19,897 bases of DNA. Source: JAZKIX01 sp040384645 (GTDB lineage: Bacteria > Pseudomonadota > Gammaproteobacteria > Burkholderiales > Burkholderiaceae_D). The translations under genes were made by a program, and so were the position numbers. Of this stretch, positions 6,723-12,832 are shown in pieces. The notes beneath the pieces are model-generated. The model did no database searches, had not been told where the DNA came from, and worked only from the letters and a program-made list of their open reading frames with translations. The stretch is taken from positions 1 through 19,897 of the forward strand of contig JAZKIX010000144.1 of the NCBI GenBank assembly GCA_040384645.1. The letters are read 5' to 3'. The first letter of the stretch is position 1, and the number at the start of each line of letters is the position of its first letter.

Positions 6723-7907
6723 TCAACGCCTTCCATACATCATCAATTCCGCCAGCACATGGCGTGCCGGGGTAATCGTGTCGATCAGACCCAAAGACAA
6801 ACCGAGTAAATTTTGCATGCCGAACATGCCGGCCGTTTGTGGCGTAGAGGTAAAAATGCGCGCCATCGTATCGGTCAAACGCAACGTCAGCTTGCGGTCA
6901 CCCTGACGAATTTCATTGAACTGCTGCAAGGCGCCCGGCGTGGCATCGTGCGCCAGCAAGCGGGCTAGCACGGTGGCATCGCGCAAGCCGAGGTTAAAAC
7001 CTTGGCCGGCTACTGGATGCAGGGTTTGGGCAGCGTTGCCAATGGCCACTGTGCGGGTGCCGGATGTGGGGTGCGCATTCAGGCCGAGTGGGTAGCTTAG
7101 GCGCTTGCTACTACGGTTGAAACGACCGAGACGGCTGCCGAAGGCGTGGCCCAGTTCGGCCAGGAATGCAGTGTCGTCCAGCGCCAGCAGTGCTGCCGCA
7201 GTGGCCGGTTTGACGCACCAGACCAAGGCATAGCCATCGTCTTGCGGCAACAGCGCGAGCGGGCCTTCATCGGTGAAACGCTCGTAGGCGCGTTGCGCAA
7301 TCGGTGCGCCGGCGTGGACGTAGGCAATGACCGCGGTTTGCTGGTAATCGCGTTGCAGCGTCTTGGCCGATTGTTGACTGAACAGGCCGCCTTCGGCTTG
7401 CACCATGATGCTGGCGCTAAGGCTGCGGGGCTTGTCTTGCACTTCGTCGCCTTGCGCAATCTGTAGCCTGACTGCCTCGATGTCTTCTTCACATCCAAGC
7501 ACTTGTGCCGGGCGGATGGCTTGGATGGCGAGTCTTTCGCACGCTCCGGCTAAGGCATTTACCAACACGCCATAGCGCGTGACGTATCCGAGTGCGGGCA
7601 ATTGATGATCTTTGCAATCGATCAGGCTACGGCCAAAATGACCACGGCGCGAAACATGAATTTGCTCGATCGCGGTGACGCTTTCGCGCATCGATGGCCA
7701 GGCGCCGATTTGCTCCAGAATTTGGCGGCTGCCGTAGGACAGGGCAATCGAACGCGGGTCGACACTGGCTTGGGCCAGGGTTTTGGCGTCGATTAGGGCC
7801 ACCCGTTGCGCTGCTGTGCCGCGCTGTACCAGCAGGGCTGCAGTGGCCAGCCCGACCGGGCCGGCGCCGCAGATGGCGATATCGAAATCGGCGGTCATGG
7901 CTGGCAT
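6723..7907 (-). CDS. ubiH: UbiH/UbiF/VisC/COQ6-family FAD-dependent hydroxylase
   Basis: The protein is 394 residues, the normal length for this flavoprotein family, which hydroxylates the aromatic ring of ubiquinone precursors. An N-terminal FAD dinucleotide motif (CGAGPVGLATAALL, residues 13-26) is followed by the family segment DPRSIALSYGSRQILEQIGAW. The second FAD motif near residue 290 reads GNAAQTLHPVAGQGFNLGLR; most relatives have His where Gln stands in GNAAxT. An internal DGYALVW segment also fits. The ATG at 7907 and one at 7898 are both possible, with no strong ribosome-binding site. It follows pepP by 32 bases on the same strand. Position and family favour ubiH, but UbiF- or UbiI-like specificity cannot be excluded from sequence alone. 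Confidence 0.85.
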   Translation of the reverse strand: MPAMTADFDIAICGAGPVGLATAALLVQRGTAAQRVALIDAKTLAQASVDPRSIALSYGSRQILEQIGAWPSMRESVTAIEQIHVSRRGHFGRSLIDCKDHQLPALGYVTRYGVLVNALAGACERLAIQAIRPAQVLGCEEDIEAVRLQIAQGDEVQDKPRSLSASIMVQAEGGLFSQQSAKTLQRDYQQTAVIAYVHAGAPIAQRAYERFTDEGPLALLPQDDGYALVWCVKPATAAALLALDDTAFLAELGHAFGSRLGRFNRSSKRLSYPLGLNAHPTSGTRTVAIGNAAQTLHPVAGQGFNLGLRDATVLARLLAHDATPGALQQFNEIRQGDRKLTLRLTDTMARIFTSTPQTAGMFGMQNLLGLSLGLIDTITPARHVLAELMMYGRR

Positions 7908-7939
7908 TTATATGAACTTTTATGTGAACGATTCATCGT

Positions 7940-9301
7940 TCAACTCCGCATTAGCGCCATGATGTCGGCCACCGATTTCGGTGCCGCGCTGCTCAGAATA
8001 TGGTGGCCGTCATCGGTGATGATGACGTCGTCTTCGACGCGGATGCCGATGTTCCAAAATTGCTCTGGCACGCCTTCGGCCGGACGCACATAGATGCCCG
8101 GTTCGACCGTGATGGCCATACCGGCTTGCAAGCGGCGGTAGGGTTTTTCCTGGTCGTCCGGCGCGCCGGATTCTCCACCCAATTCACGATAATTGCCAAC
8201 GTCATGCACGTCCATACCGATCCAGTGGCCGGTGCCGTGCATGTAAAACTGTTGATACGATTTTTGCGCAATCACGTCGTCCAGCGTGCCCACTTTATCG
8301 GCGTCGAGCAGACCCAGATCGAGCATGCCTTGCGCCAGCACGCGCACGGCGGCGTCGTGGCCTTCGATATAGCGTTTGCCTGGTTGCGCCAGCGCCAGCG
8401 CAGCGTTTTGGGCATCCAGTACCAATTCATACAAGGCTTGCTGCGGCGCCGTGAAGCGGCCGTTGACCGGATAGCTGCGGGTGATGTCGGAGGCGTAGCT
8501 GTCGAATTCGCAACCGGCGTCAATCAGCAATAAATCGCCATCCTTGCATTCAGCATTGTTACTGTTGTAATGCAAGACGCAGGCATTGGCACCGCTGGCC
8601 ACAATCGAGGTGTAAGCCGGAAATTGCGACCCGTGGCGGCGAAATTCGTACAATAATTTTGCCTCGACCTGATATTCGCGCATGCCCGGTTTGGTCATTT
8701 GCATCGCCAGCCGATGGGCGCCGGCCGAGATATCGGCCGCGCGTTGCATCAGGGCGATTTCGCCAGCATCCTTGAACAGGCGCATCTCGTTGATCAGGCT
8801 AAAAATATCGCAAGTCGCATTTGGTCGCGTCACGCCGAGCCGGGTCTGGCGCGGCATCACGTGCAGCCAGCCTTGCACCCGCGCCTCGAACGTGGCATTG
8901 CTGCCGAGTGCATAGAACAAGGTCGGCGCATTGGCCAGCAATTTGCCCATTTCGGCATCGAGCGCCGCAATCGGGTACGCGAGGTCGAAGCCGAATGATT
9001 CGCGCGCCGCTTCAGGACCGTAGCGGAAACCGTCCCAGATTTCGCGTTCCATATTTTTTTCGCGGCAAAACAAGATGGACTGGCTTTTGCCATCGCCTTT
9101 GACGACGAGCACCAGTACCGATTCCGGCTCCATGAAGCCGGTCAGATAGTAGAAATAACTGTCGTGCCGGTAGGGATAATCGGCGTCGTTGTTACGGGTT
9201 ACTTCCGGCGCGGTGGCGATCACGGCGACGCCGCCGCCTTTGGCACGCATTTGCTCGATCAGCTTGGCGCGCCGGGCGCGGTAGGGCATGTGCGTATGCA
9301 T
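7940..9301 (-). CDS. pepP: Xaa-Pro aminopeptidase P (metallopeptidase M24B)
   Basis: The protein is 453 residues and removes N-terminal residues that precede proline, using a dinuclear metal site in the cytoplasm. All five expected metal ligands are present: Asp261 and Asp272 in LLLIDAGCEFDSYASDITRS, His359 in HGTGHWIGMDVHD, Glu400 in ITVEPGIYV and Glu423 in IGIRVEDDV. An aminopeptidase P N-terminal domain with DSYFYYLTGF.EPESVLV precedes the pita-bread domain. An AAGGA site about eight bases before the ATG supports the start. The gene lies between the Sel1-repeat gene (60 bases upstream) and the UbiH-family gene, an order in which pepP and ubiH are commonly neighbours in Burkholderiales. Confidence 0.97.
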   Translation of the reverse strand: MHTHMPYRARRAKLIEQMRAKGGGVAVIATAPEVTRNNDADYPYRHDSYFYYLTGFMEPESVLVLVVKGDGKSQSILFCREKNMEREIWDGFRYGPEAARESFGFDLAYPIAALDAEMGKLLANAPTLFYALGSNATFEARVQGWLHVMPRQTRLGVTRPNATCDIFSLINEMRLFKDAGEIALMQRAADISAGAHRLAMQMTKPGMREYQVEAKLLYEFRRHGSQFPAYTSIVASGANACVLHYNSNNAECKDGDLLLIDAGCEFDSYASDITRSYPVNGRFTAPQQALYELVLDAQNAALALAQPGKRYIEGHDAAVRVLAQGMLDLGLLDADKVGTLDDVIAQKSYQQFYMHGTGHWIGMDVHDVGNYRELGGESGAPDDQEKPYRRLQAGMAITVEPGIYVRPAEGVPEQFWNIGIRVEDDVIITDDGHHILSSAAPKSVADIMALMRS

Positions 9302-9361
9302 CAGGTTTCCTTAGCTCATGGATGGTCAGACAAGATCGATTGTTGTCCGTATTGCCAGAAT

Positions 9362-10711
9362 TTAAAGGCAATCTTTAAAACTGCGCTTCTGGCAGGCACG
9401 GGTTATTTCAAGCGATTGGGCAATTTGTTGCGGCGTCATTTTCTTGGCTACCTTATCCCGATCCTCGGTCGCATCCTTATCGCCAGTGGCCGCCACCAGA
9501 CCGAGCCACATATGGGCCCGCACCAGGTCGCGTGGGATGCCTTGGCCATTTTTATACATGAGGCCGAGATTGTTTTGCGCCGTTGCATTGCCTTGTGCCG
9601 CTGCCAGCCGGTACCACTTGAGTGCCAGTGCATCGTTTTGCTTGACGCCGTTGCCTTCGTCATACAGCCAGCCCAGATTGGCTTGGGCATCGGCATCGTT
9701 TTGCGCAGCGGCCAGCTGGAATAGTCTGTGCGCTTCGACATAATCCTGTTTCAGGCCTTGCGCATTGGAATACATCCAGCCAAGCTGGGTTTGCGCATAG
9801 GCGTCGCCCTGGGCGGTAGCCAGCCGATACCACTTGATGGCTTTGGCATTGTCTTTTTTGACGCCGAGGCCTTCGCTATACATCCAGCCGAGATTGGCTT
9901 GCGCATACGCATCGCCTTGTTTGGCCGCCAGCCGATACCACTTGATGGCTTCGGCCTCGTCCCGCTTGACTCCCTTGCCGTCTTTATACATTGCACCCAG
10001 ATTCGCCTGTGCCGAGGCGTGATCCTGCGCAGCGGCCAAGCGGTACCACTTCAGCGCCTCAGGGTAATTCTTGGCGACGCCGAGCCCATCGTCATACAAA
10101 CGGCCAATGGCGTTTTGCGAATCGGCATCTTCTTGCGCCGCCGCCAGCCGGTACCACTTGAGCGCTTCCGCGTAATCTTGCTTCGTGCCTTGGCCGTTTT
10201 CATACATCAACGCCAGATTGAATTGGGCATCTGAATAGCCTTGATCGGATGACAGCCGATACCACTTCAAGGCTTGAACTTCGTCTTTCTTGACGCCTTC
10301 GCCACTGTCGTATTTGTAGCCAAGATCAAATTGCGCTTCTGCATCGCCCTGTTGCGCCGCCAACTGTACCCATTTAAATGATTCGGTATGACTTTGCGCG
10401 ACGCCATGTCCTTTCTTGTAGACCCAGCCGAGGCGTCGCTGCGCTTCGGCATCGCCTTGTGCCGCAGCCATCCGGTAGAGCTTGACGGCCTGTACGTGAT
10501 CTTGCTTGACGCCACTGCCGTTGGCATACATCCAACCTAACCGGATTTGCGCTGCAATATTGCCCTTGGCCGCCAGCGGTGTGAAGATCTTTAGCGCCAA
10601 TGCATAGTCGTCGTTGTCAAAAGCCTCGATGGCATCGTCGATAGGCTTGGCCCAGGTGTTGCCGGCACTGATTAGCAGAGCAAGGATGGCGGTAAGTAGA
10701 ATTTTTTTCAT
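9362..10711 (-). CDS. Secreted Sel1-repeat (TPR-like) protein
   Basis: The protein is 449 residues with a signal peptide, MKKILLTAILALLISAGNTW, with cleavage likely after AKA-like residues near 22. Ten Sel1-like repeats of 36 residues follow, each of the form AQ.NLG.MY..G.GVK.D...A.KWYRLAA.QGDA. A C-terminal cap ends in AQSLEITRACQKRSFKDCL with two cysteines. Sel1 proteins are alpha-helical scaffolds that mediate protein-protein contacts and often act in envelope processes. At DNA level the repeats are strongly conserved, with a 108-bp period. The gene starts nine bases after the murU stop, so it is very probably cotranscribed with amgK-murU. A periplasmic role in peptidoglycan turnover is inference from that context. 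Confidence 0.92.
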   Translation of the reverse strand: MKKILLTAILALLISAGNTWAKPIDDAIEAFDNDDYALALKIFTPLAAKGNIAAQIRLGWMYANGSGVKQDHVQAVKLYRMAAAQGDAEAQRRLGWVYKKGHGVAQSHTESFKWVQLAAQQGDAEAQFDLGYKYDSGEGVKKDEVQALKWYRLSSDQGYSDAQFNLALMYENGQGTKQDYAEALKWYRLAAAQEDADSQNAIGRLYDDGLGVAKNYPEALKWYRLAAAQDHASAQANLGAMYKDGKGVKRDEAEAIKWYRLAAKQGDAYAQANLGWMYSEGLGVKKDNAKAIKWYRLATAQGDAYAQTQLGWMYSNAQGLKQDYVEAHRLFQLAAAQNDADAQANLGWLYDEGNGVKQNDALALKWYRLAAAQGNATAQNNLGLMYKNGQGIPRDLVRAHMWLGLVAATGDKDATEDRDKVAKKMTPQQIAQSLEITRACQKRSFKDCL

Positions 10712-10720
10712 AGTGGGATT

Positions 10721-11425
10721 TTATTTTAAAGGGGCATTCAATTGCGCCAGACGTTCTGGCGTGCCGACATCGGTCCAGTCGCCGCGATACAGCTCGCCGC
10801 CAAGTTGGCCGCGATCCGCGTAATGGCGTAGCAAGCTGACTAGTTTGACCGATTCGCCGACCTGCACGCTGTCGAACATTTCAGGCCGGTACACGCCAAT
10901 GCCGGAAAAAGTGAAGCGGGACGGACCTTCATTGGCCAGCGCGAACAGGTTCACTGCAAAATCGCCGTCGGGATGTTGCGGTGGATTTTTGACCAGATAC
11001 AACCACGCGATATCGCGTTGGTCAGCGGGATAAGGATTGCCCCACATGTCTTGGTCTTCCAACGTGTTTTTGACCACGTCATAGTCGAAATGCGGGCAAT
11101 AAATGTCAGCGGCAATGCCGACAAAGGGCTGTTCGCCCAGCAAGTGGCGCGCCTTGGCGACACCGCCGGCGGTTTCCAGCGCCGTAGCTTCGGCGGAATA
11201 AGAAATGCGTGCGCCAAACTGGCTGCCATCGCCGAGTGCGGCTTCAATCATGTTGCCGAGGTGGGCGTGATTGATCACGATCTCGGTGATGCCGGCGCGC
11301 ACCAAGCCGAGGATGTGCCAGACGATCAGCGGGCGACCGCGTACTTTCAGCAAAGGTTTGGGGCAGGTATCGGTCAGCGGGCGCATCCGTTCGCCGCGTC
11401 CGGCTGCAAAAATCATGGCTTTCAT
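10721..11425 (-). CDS. murU: N-acetylmuramate alpha-1-phosphate uridylyltransferase
   Basis: The protein is 234 residues from the ATG at 11425; a TTG two codons upstream is less likely. It is a sugar-phosphate nucleotidyltransferase with the N-terminal signature MKAMIFAAGRGERMRPLTDT and the CPKPLLKVRGRPLI continuation, which bind nucleotide and metal. MurU converts MurNAc-1-phosphate to UDP-MurNAc in the peptidoglycan recycling route that bypasses de novo synthesis. A short nucleotidyltransferase encoded directly after an AmgK-type kinase is the known arrangement, and it makes MurU more likely than a glucose-1-phosphate enzyme. There is no obvious ribosome-binding site. The gap to amgK is unusually long and holds repeat copy B plus a structured element, so murU may have its own promoter. 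Confidence 0.9.
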   Translation of the reverse strand: MKAMIFAAGRGERMRPLTDTCPKPLLKVRGRPLIVWHILGLVRAGITEIVINHAHLGNMIEAALGDGSQFGARISYSAEATALETAGGVAKARHLLGEQPFVGIAADIYCPHFDYDVVKNTLEDQDMWGNPYPADQRDIAWLYLVKNPPQHPDGDFAVNLFALANEGPSRFTFSGIGVYRPEMFDSVQVGESVKLVSLLRHYADRGQLGGELYRGDWTDVGTPERLAQLNAPLK

Positions 11426-11472
11426 GGGCAATCTTGGGCTGTCTATGTAGAGTTGAAACGGGTTTTGATCGA

Positions 11473-11547
11473 AAATATACTGGGGTATGTATTTTTAAAG
11501 GCGCTTTATAAACGTGCGGGAGCGGTCATATTTCGCTCTATACTCCC
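11473..11547 (+). repeat. Intergenic 75-bp repeat, copy B
   Basis: This copy aligns without gaps to copy A over the full 75 bases. The identical blocks are AAATATACTG, GTATTTTTAAAGGC, GTGCGGG and TATACTCCC, and the segment between the last two is variable. GGG and CCC at the ends of the right half can pair, with an inner AGCG/CGCT helix. The copy lies between amgK and murU, upstream of murU on the minus strand. Confidence 0.7.
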
Positions 11548-11558
11548 TCGATAACGAT

Positions 11559-11660
11559 AGGTTGGAGGCAATGATAGGTGGCTTCGCAGCGGCCGGAAAT
11601 GCTTACAGGCTGCTCTAGTCCGGCGCCTTGGTAGCACCGCACACCTACCTAGTCCAGCCT
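11559..11660. other. Nested inverted-repeat element, candidate structured RNA
   Basis: Three nested complementary segments are visible in about 100 bases: AGGTTGGA with TCCAGCCT (outer, one G-U pair on the plus strand), TAGGTG with CACCTA (middle) and GCCGGA with TCCGGC (inner). The inner loop contains ATGCTTACAGGCTGCT. It ends four bases before the amgK stop. The outer stem pairs slightly better on the plus strand. I matched it to no RNA family I know, and no T-run suggests a terminator. Confidence 0.4.
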
Positions 11661-11664
11661 TAAA

Positions 11665-12735
11665 TTAAAAGGTATACCCGACCTGCGGCGTTTTTTGTTC
11701 CAGCTCATCGAGCAATTTCACCAGCGGTTCCAGCACCTTGTAGCGATTGGCAGTCTTGCGTACGTATTCCAGCACTAGCGGCAAATCTTTCAAATAGCCA
11801 TCTTTGCCATCGCGGTGGAACAAGCGGGCAAAATTGCCGAGGATTTTCAAGTGCCGCTGCAAGCCCATGAATTCAAAATCGCGGTAAAAGGCGTCGATAT
11901 CAGGATTGACAGGCAAACCAGCTTTTTTGGCGCGTTCCCAATAGCGGATCGCCCAATCGAGCACCATTTCTTCATCCCATTGCACATAGGCGTCGCGTAG
12001 CAGTGAAGCCAGATCGTAGGTGATCGGGCCATACACCGCATCCTGGAAATCGAGAATGCCAGGATTGCCTTCGGTCATGACCATCAGGTTGCGCGAATGG
12101 TAATCGCGATGCACGAAAACTTGCGCCTGCGCCAGATTATTGGCCAGCAAGATGTCGAAGATTTTGTTCAGTGTGGCAGTTTGCGCTTCGGTCAGGGTCA
12201 AGCCCAGATGCCGGCCGACATACCAGTCAGGGAACATCATCAACTCACGCAGCAGCAGGGCGCGGTCGTATTCGGGGAAAATATCCGGCGCGCTGTGCAT
12301 CTGGATTTGTACCAGCGCATCGAGCGCATCGGCATACAGCTTGTGGGCAGTATCGATATTGAGTAAATGCAAATAAGTGGTCGAGCCGAGATCGCTCAGC
12401 AGCAAGAAACCCTGTTCGACATCCTGTGCCAGTACCGCTGGAACGGTCACGCCAGCCTCGGCCAGCACACCCGCAGCATGGATGAACGGGCGCACATTTT
12501 CTTGCGGCGGCGGTGCGTCCATCACGATATAAGTGGCGCCATCTGTGCCATCGATGCGGAAATAACGGCGGAAGCTGGCGTCGGCCGACGCCGCACGCAA
12601 GGTTTCTAGCTGAAGGGCGGGATCAGTGACCGTGGCGCACCATTGTTTGGCAAGGGTCTGGCGCTGGTCGTTGGGTTGCTGGTTGGCTGCGGTCGCTGCC
12701 GGCGTGGTGCTGGAATTGGAAGGCTGTAAAGACAT
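11665..12735 (-). CDS. amgK: N-acetylmuramate/N-acetylglucosamine anomeric kinase
   Basis: The protein is 356 residues and belongs to the aminoglycoside phosphotransferase-like kinase fold. The catalytic loop HRDYHSRNLMV contains the HxDxxxxN signature with Asp211. GILDFQDAVYGPITYDLASL provides the metal-binding Asp that follows. AmgK phosphorylates MurNAc (and GlcNAc) at C1, supplying MurU with its substrate in peptidoglycan recycling. The first 25 or so residues are low-complexity (Ser, Thr, Ala, Gln, Asn) and probably disordered. The ATG at 12735 lies about 98 bases from the divergent lptD start, so the two share a promoter region. The functional call depends on pairing with murU downstream. 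Confidence 0.9.
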   Translation of the reverse strand: MSLQPSNSSTTPAATAANQQPNDQRQTLAKQWCATVTDPALQLETLRAASADASFRRYFRIDGTDGATYIVMDAPPPQENVRPFIHAAGVLAEAGVTVPAVLAQDVEQGFLLLSDLGSTTYLHLLNIDTAHKLYADALDALVQIQMHSAPDIFPEYDRALLLRELMMFPDWYVGRHLGLTLTEAQTATLNKIFDILLANNLAQAQVFVHRDYHSRNLMVMTEGNPGILDFQDAVYGPITYDLASLLRDAYVQWDEEMVLDWAIRYWERAKKAGLPVNPDIDAFYRDFEFMGLQRHLKILGNFARLFHRDGKDGYLKDLPLVLEYVRKTANRYKVLEPLVKLLDELEQKTPQVGYTF

Positions 12736-12771
12736 GGCTTATTTGGTTTGGGCGTGTTTGTGGATCAAGTC

Positions 12772-12785
12772 CCCTATAATAAGGG
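12772..12785 (+). promoter_or_regulatory. Consensus -10 box within a palindrome, divergent amgK/lptD promoter region
   Basis: TATAAT at 12775-12780 is a perfect -10 hexamer 52 bases before the lptD ATG used here. It lies inside an interrupted palindrome of the form CCC-n-TAT-n-ATA-n-GGG starting at 12771. The reverse strand offers TATTAT for amgK at nearly the same place. No good -35 box is found at 16-18 bases on either strand, so the box may need an activator or be used differently. Confidence 0.4.
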
Positions 12786-12832
12786 ATTCAACTTAAAAAA
12801 TCGCCTGCCATGGTGTTCAATTGCTTCTTTAC

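Noticed and set aside
6600..6906. 101-residue plus-strand frame overlapping repeat copy C and the 3' end of the UbiH gene
   Set aside because: It begins inside the repeat, lacks family features, and its second half is antisense to a well-supported gene.
9728..10234. Repetitive 168-residue plus-strand frame inside the Sel1 gene
   Set aside because: Its repeats only mirror the 108-bp repeats of the Sel1 gene. There is no start context, and the minus-strand reading has a signal peptide and proper Sel1 motifs.
9362..10711. 108-bp periodic repeats considered as a CRISPR-like array
   Set aside because: The period is a multiple of three, the repeats encode Sel1 helices, and there are no unique spacers between short identical repeats.
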